35,403 bases of DNA from an uncultured Flavonifractor sp. (lineage in GTDB: Bacteria > Bacillota > Clostridia > Oscillospirales > Oscillospiraceae). The notes beneath the pieces were generated by a model. That model did no database searches, was not told where the DNA came from, and saw only the letters and a program-made list of their open reading frames with translations. The first letter of the stretch is position 1; the number at the start of each line of letters is the position of its first letter. The translations under genes were made by a program, and so were the position numbers. Of this stretch, positions 10,491 to 18,672 are shown piece by piece. The stretch spans positions 1-35,403 of the forward strand of contig NZ_CALXFV010000010.1 in NCBI RefSeq assembly GCF_944387675.1, in the 5' to 3' direction.

Positions 10491-10916
10491 ATGATCGCGT
10501 TGGGTTGTGACCATGGGGGACTGGCCCTGAAGCAGCACGTGATGGCCTGGCTGGACGCCCACGGCCTGGCCTACCAGGACTTCGGCTGCTACACGTCCGA
10601 GAGCTGCGACTATCCCGACTTCGGCCGGGTGGCGGCGGAGGCAGTGGCCTCCGGGGCCTGTGACCGGGGGATTGTCATCTGCACCACCGGCATCGGCATC
10701 TCCATTGCCGCCAACAAGGTAAAGGGCATCCGCTGCGCCCTGTGCAGCGAACCTCTGTCCGCCGAGATGACCAGGCGGCACAACGACGCCAACATGCTGG
10801 CCATGGGGGGCGGGATGATCGGTCCCAACATGGCCGACCGGATTGTAGAGGTATTTCTCAACACGGAGTTTGAGGGGGGACGCCATCAGCGCCGGGTCAA
10901 CAAGCTGGAAGGCTGA
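10491..10916 (+). CDS. rpiB: Ribose-5-phosphate isomerase B
   Basis: A protein of 141 aa, the usual RpiB length. It begins IALGCDHGGLALKQH, with DYPDFG near residue 43, the catalytic-cysteine loop VICTTGIGISIAANK (cysteine near residue 64), and the RRHNDANMLAMGGG motif near residue 95. It interconverts ribose 5-phosphate and ribulose 5-phosphate in the cytoplasm. A GTG lies one codon earlier, but ATG 10491 with AGAGGAGG upstream is preferred. LacAB/RpiB-family proteins can also act on allose or galactose phosphates. The length and loop favour RpiB. Confidence 0.88.
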   Translation: MIALGCDHGGLALKQHVMAWLDAHGLAYQDFGCYTSESCDYPDFGRVAAEAVASGACDRGIVICTTGIGISIAANKVKGIRCALCSEPLSAEMTRRHNDANMLAMGGGMIGPNMADRIVEVFLNTEFEGGRHQRRVNKLEG

Positions 10917-11000
10917 GCCGGCGCAGGCGCCGGGCAGGCCGGACGCAGCGCAGCCCTGTTCCCGCCTGCGGTCGGGAACTCCGGGGGGATTTTCAACAAA
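10917..11000. repeat. Small inverted repeats after rpiB
   Basis: The stretch has GC-rich dyads: GGCGCAGGCGCC near 10920 and GTTCCCG (10958-10964) with CGGGAAC (10973-10979). The same GGCGCAGGCGCC word and a similar CCCGCCTGCGG-type hairpin occur near 29193-29222, which hints at a shared intergenic repeat family. No gene is visible. Confidence 0.4.
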
Positions 11001-11005
11001 TTGGA

Positions 11006-11035
11006 GCGGGCAGGTCTTGTGTAAGACCTGCCCGC
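11006..11035. terminator. Terminator between rpiB and the radical SAM gene
   Basis: Perfect 13-bp stem (11006-11018 with 11023-11035) and loop GTGT. It lies between convergent transcripts and can serve both, although the trailing T-runs are short. Confidence 0.7.
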
Positions 11036-11096
11036 CTGCTTTCGCCCGGGGAGTCCTCTTCGCCGGGGCGCGGTCCTTCAAGGTTCCGCCGTCCCG

Positions 11097-12485
11097 TCAC
11101 GTATGGATGGGCGTATCGTTATGGTAATCCCTCAGGGCTTCCGCGATTTTCTTCTCATACCGCTCCCGGAAGAAGAGGCATTTGGAGGGGTCGCAGCCCA
11201 GCTTGTCCCCGGTCAGGGCCAGGGCCACCGCCCGGCAGCCGCCCGTGCAATAGGGGAAATAGGGGCAGGCGGCGCAGGTCTGGTTGCGGGCCTTCAGGAC
11301 CCCCACTGTGGTACACACCTCGTCCAGATACCGGCCGGACTGGAGGAGCTTTTGCAGCCCCTCCCGCTTGACGTTCCCCAGGCTGTCGCTGTGCTGCTCA
11401 TAGTAGCCCGACATCTGGTGGCAGGGAAACACATTGCCGTTGGCCGCCACGGCTACCATGCCCCGGTTGCCCCGGCAGACCGGTATGGTATCCCGGTACG
11501 TTCCCGCCTCGCACAGGACAGGCCGCAGGCGGTAGCTCCGCTGTGCGGGAAAGAAGGTGAGCAGCTGCCAGATGTCCAGCTCCATGTACTCCAGCTCCTC
11601 CTTGCAGCGAGCCAGCAGCGCCACCATCGCATCAAAATATTCCCGCAGCGTCAGGGTGTATGCCCCGCCGTTGCACACCCACCTGGGAGCCTCGGTGGTG
11701 CGGATGATGCGCATGCGGTTCACCCCCAGCGCCTCCATCCGCTTGATGGTGGGCAGCATACTCTCCAGGTTCCGCTTATGCACATTGGTCTGAACCATAA
11801 CCTGGAAGCCGTTCTCCCGGCAGAGCCGGATGGCCCGCAGGGCGTCCGCCTCCGCGCCCTGGCGGTTGCGCAGCCAGTCGTGATGGCCCAAGCCGTCAAA
11901 GGAGAGTTTGATGAGCGGGAGGCACCCCATGGAGCGAAGCCGGTCCAGGGCCTGCTGATCCAGGAAAAAGCCGTTGGTGTTCAGCTCTTCCACGTACATG
12001 CCCCGCTCGCAGATGCCCTGCATGATCTCAAAGAACTGCCGGTGCAGCATGGGCTCGCCGCCGGTGATGGTAAAGGCGTTGATGCCGCAGTCCCTGGCCT
12101 GATCCAGCAGCCGTTCCGCCTCCGCCAGGCTCCACTCGTCCATCAGCGGGGCGTTGTCCGCCGCGTTGAAGCAGTGCAGACAGTTGTAGTTGCACTTGCC
12201 TGTAATCATCCAGTTCATGGCGGGAAAGTAGCGGTTCTCGCACGCCAGAGGCCGCTGCCACGGAGTCAGTCCGCCCGCCCCCTGGCAGGGCGCGCACAGC
12301 CCACGCTCCGCCAGGGCGGACAAGAGTGCGCTCTCCTCCAGCTCCTGCCGGCCGTCACAGCGGCAGAGCAGCTCAAATTCCTCCTTTTTCAGCCCAAAGG
12401 CGTTGCGCGTCCCCCGCCTGTAGTAGGCATAGGGAACCAGCCACCAGGAACGCAGGGCAATCTGCTCCTTAAGTTGATATCTCAT
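11097..12485 (-). CDS. Radical SAM/SPASM peptide maturase
   Basis: A protein of 462 aa. The N-terminal about 80 residues look like a small winged-helix peptide-recognition region (GLKKEEFELL, then LLSALAERGLC). The radical SAM cluster motif CNYNCLHC has Cys at 98, 102 and 105, and TGGEP follows at about 141-145. The C-terminal SPASM/twitch part is rich in cysteines: VLCEAGTY, VCRGNRG, GNVFPCHQMSG, then CAACPYFPYCTGGCR and GCDPSKC, enough for two extra iron-sulfur clusters. Such enzymes install carbon-sulfur or carbon-carbon crosslinks in ribosomal peptides. ATG 12485 is preferred, with TTTGGAG about ten bases upstream. It is the last gene of the minus-strand RiPP locus, separated from the precursor by a terminator-like hairpin. 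The actual modification is unknown. Confidence 0.9.
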   Translation of the reverse strand: MRYQLKEQIALRSWWLVPYAYYRRGTRNAFGLKKEEFELLCRCDGRQELEESALLSALAERGLCAPCQGAGGLTPWQRPLACENRYFPAMNWMITGKCNYNCLHCFNAADNAPLMDEWSLAEAERLLDQARDCGINAFTITGGEPMLHRQFFEIMQGICERGMYVEELNTNGFFLDQQALDRLRSMGCLPLIKLSFDGLGHHDWLRNRQGAEADALRAIRLCRENGFQVMVQTNVHKRNLESMLPTIKRMEALGVNRMRIIRTTEAPRWVCNGGAYTLTLREYFDAMVALLARCKEELEYMELDIWQLLTFFPAQRSYRLRPVLCEAGTYRDTIPVCRGNRGMVAVAANGNVFPCHQMSGYYEQHSDSLGNVKREGLQKLLQSGRYLDEVCTTVGVLKARNQTCAACPYFPYCTGGCRAVALALTGDKLGCDPSKCLFFRERYEKKIAEALRDYHNDTPIHT

Positions 12486-12509
12486 ACACTTCGCTCCAAA
12501 CATAAAATA

Positions 12510-12550
12510 GGGCAAGGCGGCAGCCTTCCATGAGACCTGCCGCCTTGCCC
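12510..12550 (-). terminator. Attenuator between precursor and radical SAM gene
   Basis: Perfect 14-bp stem (12510-12523 with 12537-12550), 13-base loop, followed on the minus strand by TATTTTATG. Being 25 bases before the maturase start and after the precursor stop, it is likely a leaky terminator that lowers enzyme relative to precursor expression. Confidence 0.75.
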
Positions 12551-12606
12551 CGTCGTTCCATACGCTTCCGCCCCGACCGCTCTCGCCGGATGGAAGACCG
12601 CCGGGT

Positions 12607-12852
12607 TCAGAAGCCGGGCATCCTGTTGCCGCCCAGGACCGAAAACGCATTGCGCTGGGTCTGGGCGCCGCAGTCTCTGCAAACCAGGTAATTGGTGGTA
12701 CCCACCGTCTGATAGTAGGTATTCCTGCTGCCGCACTTGGGGCAGGGGGATTCCAGCGCAGTTTCCTGCGGGGCAAAGCCACCGCCGGCCACGCCGGCCA
12801 GCTGCTCCTCGGACAGCTCCGCCTGACCCTGGACCTTCTTTTCCTCGCTCAT
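12607..12852 (-). CDS. Double-glycine peptide precursor with zinc-ribbon-like core (copy 2)
   Basis: An 81-aa protein. Residues 1-25 form a short charged leader ending ELSEEQLAGVAGGG, the pattern cut by C39 peptidases after Gly-Gly. The remaining core carries C37, C40, C58 and C61 as CPKCGS and CRDCGA, separated by 17 residues, with NTYYQTV and YLVC between them. The core closely matches that of the Nif11-leader protein at 13763-14113. The tail GGNRMPGF is not shared. The start has AAAGGAGGAA upstream. The gene sits between the sigma factor and the radical SAM maturase. It is probably the substrate of both maturase and exporter; a plain cytoplasmic zinc-ribbon protein is the alternative, but the leader argues against it. 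Confidence 0.8.
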   Translation of the reverse strand: MSEEKKVQGQAELSEEQLAGVAGGGFAPQETALESPCPKCGSRNTYYQTVGTTNYLVCRDCGAQTQRNAFSVLGGNRMPGF

Positions 12853-12931
12853 AGTAATTCCTCCTTTTCATTGAGACGTTCCCATCCGCGCTCCTGCTGC
12901 GGACAGGTCTGCGCCTTGTGTCTTGATTCTT

Positions 12932-12948
12932 GTTCCGTCTTTTTATAC
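12932..12948 (-). promoter_or_regulatory. Shared upstream motif, copy in front of precursor 2
   Basis: On the minus strand this reads GTATAAAAAGACGGAAC and ends 79 bases before the precursor ATG. It matches 15 of 17 bases of the motif before the Nif11 precursor (14189-14205). It may be a promoter element for the locus-encoded sigma factor or an activator site. Confidence 0.5.
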
Positions 12949-13004
12949 ACCCGTGGAATCTGTTGGGCTATGGGCATATGGATATAAAATAAATTGGCGG
13001 AGCG

Positions 13005-13493
13005 CTACGCCAGCTGATCCCGCAGCCGGCTCAGCGCCTTTTGGTGGATGACTTTGGCGTTGGCGTAGGACATCTGCATCAGCGCCGCAATTTGCTTCAG
13101 GGTGCGGTTTTCATAGTAGTGGAGCAAAATCAGATCCCGCTGGCGCCGGTCCAGCTCCTCCAAGGCCCGGGCCAACCGCTCCAGCATCTCCTCGCTGAGC
13201 AGGTGTATCTCCAGTCCCTCCGACGGGTCGGCCAGCTCCTCGTTCAGCTCCTGCACCGGCCGCATCCCCCGGTAGTGGTTGAGCACCGTGTTGTGGGTGA
13301 TGGTGTAAATCCAGGTGGAGAGGGAGGCCCGCTCCCGGTCAAAGGTGTCCAGGTTCTGAAAGACCTTCAGAAACACGCTGGACACCAGGTCCTCCCGCTC
13401 CTGGATGTCTCCGACCTTGCCCGCCACATAGCGGGCCACCTTGTCCCGGTACTCCATGTAGATTTGTTCCTTCTGCGCCGCCGTATGCATCAT
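13005..13493 (-). CDS. Sigma-70 family (ECF-like) RNA polymerase sigma factor
   Basis: A protein of 162 aa, the size of an ECF sigma factor. Region 2 is seen in REDLVSSVFLKVFQNLDTFDR and STWIYTITHNTVLNHYR (residues about 34-75). Region 4 is seen in LDRRQRDLILLHYYENRTLKQIA with the helix-turn-helix that follows (SYANAKVIHQKALSRLRDQL). There is no region 1 or 3. ATG 13493 overlaps the TGA of the upstream 63-aa gene as ATGA, with GGAGGG six bases before it, so translation is probably coupled; ATG 13499 is an alternative start. It lies between two precursor genes that share an upstream motif, which makes a locus-specific role likely. A weak hairpin overlaps its stop codon and is followed by T-rich sequence. 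Confidence 0.88.
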   Translation of the reverse strand: MMHTAAQKEQIYMEYRDKVARYVAGKVGDIQEREDLVSSVFLKVFQNLDTFDRERASLSTWIYTITHNTVLNHYRGMRPVQELNEELADPSEGLEIHLLSEEMLERLARALEELDRRQRDLILLHYYENRTLKQIAALMQMSYANAKVIHQKALSRLRDQLA

Positions 13494-13681
13494 GGCCATC
13501 CCTCCGGAAGGTCGGGCGGACGGCGGACCGGCTCCGCCTCTCCGGCGGCCCAGACCTGCTCCAGCGCCTCGTCGCTCAAACCCTCTCCATACCGGTGGAA
13601 GGTGTCCGCGATGAGGGCGTCCAGGCGCTGGTTTTCCTGAAACCGCTGGTAGTCCAGCAGCAGCCTTAAGATCTGCTCCAT
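13490..13681 (-). CDS. Small protein translationally coupled to the sigma factor
   Basis: A protein of 63 aa with no membrane segment, mostly helical and charged (MEQILRLLLDYQRFQENQRL, then ADTFHRYGE and ending in a Pro-rich tail). Its stop overlaps the start of the sigma factor gene, and GGGAGAG precedes its own ATG. I do not recognise a family. Position suggests a cytoplasmic partner of the sigma factor, perhaps an anti-sigma-like regulator, but it lacks the zinc-binding HxxxCxxC motif of the ZAS anti-sigma group. Confidence 0.7.
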   Translation of the reverse strand: MEQILRLLLDYQRFQENQRLDALIADTFHRYGEGLSDEALEQVWAAGEAEPVRRPPDLPEGWP

Positions 13682-13762
13682 AGCTTTCTCTCCCGTTTTA
13701 ATGCCCAGTCTGAGAAACAGATACTCGCCGTCCTTTACAAGCCGGGTATCCCGTTGGCTTCA

Positions 13763-14113
13763 TTATATAATCAGCGGACCGCTGAGATAGATCTCAACCT
13801 TGGCGCCGCAGGAATTGCAGATGAGGTAGCCCTTCTTGTAGGTCACCGACTGATAGGTGGTGTTGGTGGAACCGCATCGGGAGCAGGCATCCCCGGACTT
13901 GGGTCCTCCCTTGCCGCAGCCGCCGCCGGTCACGTTGTCCAGCTCCTGGTCGGACAGCTCTCCCGTCTGGTGCAGCTTGGCAAAATATTCCGCCGCCTGC
14001 TCCTGCGTCAGTTCCATCCCCGCCGTCCCCGCCAGGACAAGCAGTTCTTCCGGCGTCTTGCACGCGTTGGCTTTGCTCAACAGCTCCGGAGTCACAATCT
14101 GTTCCCAATCCAT
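13763..14113 (-). CDS. Nif11-leader RiPP precursor with zinc-ribbon-like core (copy 1)
   Basis: A 116-aa protein. Residues 1-65 match the Nif11-like leader domain, a nitrogen-fixation-protein-derived leader used by many RiPPs: ELLSKANACKTPEELLVLA, then GMELTQEQAAEYF, and GELSDQELDNVTGGG with the Gly-Gly cleavage point at 63-65. The core holds C66, C77, C80, C99 and C102: a CSRCGS pair and a CNSCGA pair separated by 18 residues, with NTTYQSV and GYLIC between. The start is set by GGGAGGAG upstream. It follows the two ABC exporter genes, so export after leader cleavage is expected. Whether the cysteines are crosslinked or bind metal is unknown. Confidence 0.87.
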   Translation of the reverse strand: MDWEQIVTPELLSKANACKTPEELLVLAGTAGMELTQEQAAEYFAKLHQTGELSDQELDNVTGGGCGKGGPKSGDACSRCGSTNTTYQSVTYKKGYLICNSCGAKVEIYLSGPLII

Positions 14114-14188
14114 ATAAATCTCCTCCCAATATTATAATTGCATTTTCTCCCCGCCGGCAGGCGGGGCATCCTTACGAGGATAAAACCC

Positions 14189-14205
14189 GTTTCATCTTTT
14201 TATAC
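14189..14205 (-). promoter_or_regulatory. Shared upstream motif, copy in front of the Nif11 precursor
   Basis: On the minus strand this reads GTATAAAAAGATGAAAC and ends 75 bases before the precursor ATG. TGAAAC resembles an ECF-type -35 box, and an AAGG word follows 15 bases later here and 14 bases later in the second copy. A GC hairpin (about 14148-14166) lies further downstream. Confidence 0.5.
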
Positions 14206-14255
14206 CCCGCCGGCTCCGGGCGGGCCAATCGTACCGCCGCTTTTTCTGCCGGCGC

Positions 14256-16469
14256 TCAGCCCCCTGTTTCCGTCCGGTCTCCCTGAGGAATGTCCAGGCG
14301 CTGGCGGGCCACCAGTTCGGCAAAAAAGCCGCCCGCCGCCAGCAGCTGCTCGTAGGTCCCGTCCTCTATGATTTTACCCTTGTCCAGCACGATAATCCGG
14401 TCGCACCGGCGGATGGTGGACAGCCGGTGGGCGATTACCACCCGGGTGCAGTTAAGCCCGTCCAGGGACTGGGACACCAGCTTCTGGGCCAGATTGTCCA
14501 GGGCGGAGGTGGCCTCGTCAAACGTCAGGATACGGGGCTTGGGGGCGACGGCCCGGGCGATCATCAGCCGCTGCCGCTGTCCGCCGGAGATGCCGCCGCT
14601 CCCCTCGGAGATAATGGTGTGCATCCCCATGGGCATACGGCGGATATCCTCGGCAATCCCGGCCAGCTCCGCCGCCTCCCACGCGTCCTCCAGGGTGAGC
14701 CAGGGGGCGGAAATCACGATGTTGGAGTAGATGTCCCTCTGAAACAGCTTCCCGTCCTGCATCACCACCCCGATCCGCCGGCGCAGGGATTTCAAGTCGA
14801 TACTGTTCAGGTCCTTCCCGTCATAGTAGATGGCCCCCTTCTGGGGCGTCTCAAAGCCCAGCAGCAGCCGCATCAGGGTGGACTTGCCGCAGCCGGTGGT
14901 CCCCACAATGGCCACATACTGACCCGGCTTGATTTTCAGGGAGAGGTTATCCAGCACATTGGGCATGCTCTCATCATACCGGAAACAGACGTTGCTCACC
15001 TCGATCCCGCCGGAGAGCTGGGTGAGCACCTGCTTCCCCTCCGAAATTTCCGGCACGGCGTCCAGAATGGGCTGCACCATATCCAGGGCCGGCTTGAGCT
15101 GTGCCACAGTCAGGGCGATGGAGGACAAGGAGACAAAGGCCCCCGACACCACACCGTAGGCGGTCTGAAAGGCATAGTAGTTTGCCACGCTGACTCCGCT
15201 GATTACCGCGCCGTAGTACAGCGCCAGGGTGCCGAACAGGGTGATGGCCAGGCTGATGACCGGGTTAAGCTTTACAAACATAGGGGGATTGTAGCGCAGG
15301 GCGGTCTCCTTGGCAAACAGGCCGCCCCAATGGGCGAAGGCCCGCTTTTCCGCCCCCGACAGCTTGAGCTTCTGCACCCCGGAAATCAGGGAATAGCTGA
15401 CGCCGCTCTCCTTGGCGGCAAACTCCATCTGCTTTTTCGTGATCCGCCCCTGAATCACGGTGGACAGCAGGGAAAAGCCCGCCGTGGCCAGAAGGATGAC
15501 AATGGCCGGAACGGCCAGAGCGGGGGCATAGAGAAAAATCTGGGGCAGATACACCAGGGAGCACACCGAGGTCAGAGCTGTGGAGAGCAGCGACGAGATG
15601 ACCATGGTGCAGAGGACGTTGATGTACTGGGTGCGTTGAAACAGTTCGCCGGAACTGTAACTGCGGAAAAAAGCGGCCGGCAGGGACAGCACCCGCATCA
15701 TGGTGGCCGCCTGAACGGAGAACTGAATCTTGGTGCTGATTCTGGCCATGAGCAGAGCCTTGACTGAGCCAAACAGCGCCGTGCTGACAGACACACACAC
15801 CAGAAACACCGTCATGGCCATCACCGGCTGAAGGCTGTCCCCCGTTACGATATCGGAAAAGATGATATGATTGAGCACAGGGTTGAGCAGGCCCACCAGG
15901 GTGACCGCCAGGGCGGCCAGCCCGGTCAGAACAAAATCCGCCGGCTGCAGGGCCTCCACCATATAGCGCAGCAGGCCAGCCACCGTCATCCGCGTCAGGG
16001 GAAAGGGTTTGTAAAAACAGATGGCCTCCGGATCAAAGCCCCCCTCGTTTTTCCGGTTCACCTTGACGTACTTGCCCCGGACACGGTCATAAAAGCGGTA
16101 CCCGGAGAGGCCGGCGGGAATCAGAGCGATTACGCCGCCGTCCCCCTTGCTCACCGCCAGCATGGGACCCATGGCGTCCCGGTACCAGCCCGGCTCCAGC
16201 CGGACCATCCGGCGCATGACTCCGTGGGGCCGCATCAGATACTCCAGCTGCTCGTTGAGGTCCCGGAATCCCTCCGGAATCTCCCGGCTTTTGATGTGAT
16301 AAACTTTCAGAATTTCCGCCACCGCGTCCTGGACAGCCTGCCGGTCGTCCTCCATGGCTTTGGAAAACCGCCGGCCCATCACCGCATCCCCGATGTGGAC
16401 AAACACATCGGAGAACAGCTCGTCGTCGGCCTCCCTGCGCTGCCGGATCTGTTCGTCAAACCAGCCCAT
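14256..16469 (-). CDS. ABC exporter without peptidase domain (NHLM-type, second transporter)
   Basis: About 737 aa. A soluble N-terminal part of roughly 175 residues is followed by a six-helix ABC exporter membrane domain (about 180-470) and a C-terminal ATPase domain: Walker A GTTGCGKST near residue 520, signature SGGQRQR, Walker B ILTFDEATSALD and switch VVIAHRLST. It has no C39 peptidase. Pairs of one C39 and one non-C39 ABC protein are known from Nif11/nitrile-hydratase-leader (NHLM) microcin loci, and this gene fits the second member. ATG 16469 is preferred over GTG 16478 because GGGGGTGGG lies just upstream. It starts 13 bases after the C39 transporter stop, in the same operon. It could form a heterodimer with that protein or export separately. 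Confidence 0.9.
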   Translation of the reverse strand: MGWFDEQIRQRREADDELFSDVFVHIGDAVMGRRFSKAMEDDRQAVQDAVAEILKVYHIKSREIPEGFRDLNEQLEYLMRPHGVMRRMVRLEPGWYRDAMGPMLAVSKGDGGVIALIPAGLSGYRFYDRVRGKYVKVNRKNEGGFDPEAICFYKPFPLTRMTVAGLLRYMVEALQPADFVLTGLAALAVTLVGLLNPVLNHIIFSDIVTGDSLQPVMAMTVFLVCVSVSTALFGSVKALLMARISTKIQFSVQAATMMRVLSLPAAFFRSYSSGELFQRTQYINVLCTMVISSLLSTALTSVCSLVYLPQIFLYAPALAVPAIVILLATAGFSLLSTVIQGRITKKQMEFAAKESGVSYSLISGVQKLKLSGAEKRAFAHWGGLFAKETALRYNPPMFVKLNPVISLAITLFGTLALYYGAVISGVSVANYYAFQTAYGVVSGAFVSLSSIALTVAQLKPALDMVQPILDAVPEISEGKQVLTQLSGGIEVSNVCFRYDESMPNVLDNLSLKIKPGQYVAIVGTTGCGKSTLMRLLLGFETPQKGAIYYDGKDLNSIDLKSLRRRIGVVMQDGKLFQRDIYSNIVISAPWLTLEDAWEAAELAGIAEDIRRMPMGMHTIISEGSGGISGGQRQRLMIARAVAPKPRILTFDEATSALDNLAQKLVSQSLDGLNCTRVVIAHRLSTIRRCDRIIVLDKGKIIEDGTYEQLLAAGGFFAELVARQRLDIPQGDRTETGG

Positions 16470-16482
16470 TTCGCCCACCCCC

Positions 16483-18663
16483 TTATTCGTTGGATATCAG
16501 CCGGGTGTACACCCCGCCCAGGGCGTACAGCTGGTCATGGGTCCCCCGCTCCACCACCTTACCCTGGTCCAGCACGATAATTTCGTCGCAGTCCCGGATG
16601 GTGGACAGCCGGTGGGCCACCACAATACAGGTGATCCCCCGGTCCTTGATGGCCTGAACCACACCGTACTCGGTCTTTGCGTCCAGAGCGGAGGTGGCCT
16701 CGTCCAAAATCACAATGGTTGGGTCCTGGGCCAGGACCCGGGCAATCTCCAGCCGCTGCCGCTGCCCGCCGGAGAAGTTCTTGCCCCCCTCGGTAATCAT
16801 GCAGCGGTACCCGCCGTCCCGCTGCATGATGTCCTCATGGAGCTGGGCGTCCCGGGCGGCCAGGATCATCTCAAAGTCCTCGATGGAGCTGTCCCACATC
16901 TTGATGTTGTCGGCAATGGTGTCCTCAAACAGGATGATGTCCTGATCCACCACCGCCAGGGAGCCGGTAAATACGCTGCGGTCAATCTCCAGGATAGGCT
17001 TGCCGTCAAACAGGATTTCCCCGCTCCAGGGCTGGTAGAGCCCGGAAATCAGCTTGGACAGGGTGGATTTCCCACAGCCGGACGGTCCCACAAAAGCCAC
17101 CCGGCTTCCCGGCCGGAGGGTCAGGTCAAATCCCTCAATCAAAGGCGGAGCCAGGCGGGAGTACCCAAAGGTCACATTCCGCATTGCCAGGGCTCCGGAC
17201 AGCTTGCTGTACTGATCGGATTTCTCTTCCTTTCCCCCATAGACCACGTCGATGGGATACTCCATCACATCCTCCACCCGCTCCATCTGGGTGCGCATCT
17301 CCTGGATGGTCTGACCGGCTGAGATGAGGGTGACGGCGGGCTGGGTAAAGGAGGACAAAAAGCCCTGGAAGGCCAGAATCATACCGGCGGTAAACTGCCC
17401 CCGGATGGTCAGCCACACCCCCAGCATAAGGACCGCCGTGTTGGCCAGGGTGGCCACCAGCTGGGGCAGCATCCCAAGGTACTGGTTCAGGCGGGTAAAG
17501 CGCACCGTCTGAGCATTGACGCTGGCCTGATAGCCCGCCCATTTTTCAAAAAAGCCGTTCTCCGCCCCGCTGGCCTTGATGGTCTCAATCATCTCAATAC
17601 CGGCCACGGTGGCTCCGGCCAGCTTGCCCTCGTCCCGCATCTGTACCCGGGTGATGTTGATCCGCTTCCGGGAGATCAGGTTGGACAGGCCCAGGTTGAT
17701 GGCAATGGAGGCCACCCCCACCAGGGTCAGCAGTACATTGTACCGGAGCATGACCACCAGATAGACCACCATCAGAATTCCGTTCAGCGCCAGGGGGGCG
17801 AAGGTGTTGACCAGGGTGTTGGCAATCTCGGCGTTGGTGCTCTGCCGCGTCTGGATGTCCCCCGCCATCCGCTGGGAGAAAAACTCCATGGGCATGCGCA
17901 GCACCTGCCACATAAAGGTGGTGCTGCCCACCACCGCCAGCTTGCCGTCAATGCGCAGGGCGTAAATGGCCTGGAGCCATGCCACCACCAGCTGCAAAAT
18001 ACTGATTCCCGCCAGGGCGGCCAGGAAGGGCAGCAGCCACTCCGGGTTTTGGCCGGTCAGCAGTCTGTCCAGGAAGATACGGGAAAAAACCGGATTCATC
18101 AGACCCACCAGGGCGGAAATCAGGGTGGTCAACACCAGGAAGGCCACCGCCGCACCGGCGCCTTTCAACCGATTCCGGGCAAAGGCCAGCATGGATTTTG
18201 GCTTGCCGCTGGGGGTGAAGTCCTCCCCCGGCTCTATCATCAGGCACACACCGGTAAAGGACCTGTCAAAGGTCTCCGCCGAGACCAGATAGGTCCCCTT
18301 GGCCGGGTCATTCAGCACCGCCCGGTCCCCCTTAAAGCCATCCAGCACCACAAAATGATTGAAGTTCCAGTGGATAATGCAGGGAAACCTGCCGTTCTGC
18401 TTCAAAAATTCCGGCTCATAGCGGTAGCCCTTGGCGGTCATGCCATAGCTCCGGGCGGCCCGGAGCACATTCTTGGCGCTGGAGCCGTCCCGGGATACCC
18501 CGCAGTCCGCCCGGACCTGCTCCAGGGGAATCCACTTGCCGTAGTAGGCCAAAATCATGGCCAGGGAGGCCGCGCCGCACTCCAGCGCCTCCATCTGCAT
18601 AATCACCGGCACCTTTGCATAGCCGGTGCGCACCGGCTGCCTGGTCTGGTTTTTCCGCTTCAT
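16483..18663 (-). CDS. C39 peptidase-containing ABC exporter (NHLM-type)
   Basis: A protein of 726 aa. The N-terminal C39 peptidase has the catalytic Cys at 29 (ALECGAASLAM), His near 101 (HWNFNHFVVLDG) and Asp near 118 (LNDPAKG). The six-helix membrane domain spans about 160-440, and the ATPase domain has Walker A VGPSGCGKST, signature FSGGQRQR, Walker B IVILDEATSALD and switch VVAHRLST. It cuts leaders after Gly-Gly and pumps the core across the membrane, so all three catalytic residues needed for processing the two precursors are present. It is nine bases from the HlyD-like gene upstream and 13 from the second ABC gene downstream. Confidence 0.95.
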   Translation of the reverse strand: MKRKNQTRQPVRTGYAKVPVIMQMEALECGAASLAMILAYYGKWIPLEQVRADCGVSRDGSSAKNVLRAARSYGMTAKGYRYEPEFLKQNGRFPCIIHWNFNHFVVLDGFKGDRAVLNDPAKGTYLVSAETFDRSFTGVCLMIEPGEDFTPSGKPKSMLAFARNRLKGAGAAVAFLVLTTLISALVGLMNPVFSRIFLDRLLTGQNPEWLLPFLAALAGISILQLVVAWLQAIYALRIDGKLAVVGSTTFMWQVLRMPMEFFSQRMAGDIQTRQSTNAEIANTLVNTFAPLALNGILMVVYLVVMLRYNVLLTLVGVASIAINLGLSNLISRKRINITRVQMRDEGKLAGATVAGIEMIETIKASGAENGFFEKWAGYQASVNAQTVRFTRLNQYLGMLPQLVATLANTAVLMLGVWLTIRGQFTAGMILAFQGFLSSFTQPAVTLISAGQTIQEMRTQMERVEDVMEYPIDVVYGGKEEKSDQYSKLSGALAMRNVTFGYSRLAPPLIEGFDLTLRPGSRVAFVGPSGCGKSTLSKLISGLYQPWSGEILFDGKPILEIDRSVFTGSLAVVDQDIILFEDTIADNIKMWDSSIEDFEMILAARDAQLHEDIMQRDGGYRCMITEGGKNFSGGQRQRLEIARVLAQDPTIVILDEATSALDAKTEYGVVQAIKDRGITCIVVAHRLSTIRDCDEIIVLDQGKVVERGTHDQLYALGGVYTRLISNE

Positions 18664-18672
18664 GCTCTCGCC

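Noticed and set aside
14126..14136. TATAAT immediately before the Nif11 precursor start as its -10 box
   Set aside because: Transcription would begin inside or after the ribosome binding site, and there is no matching -35 box.
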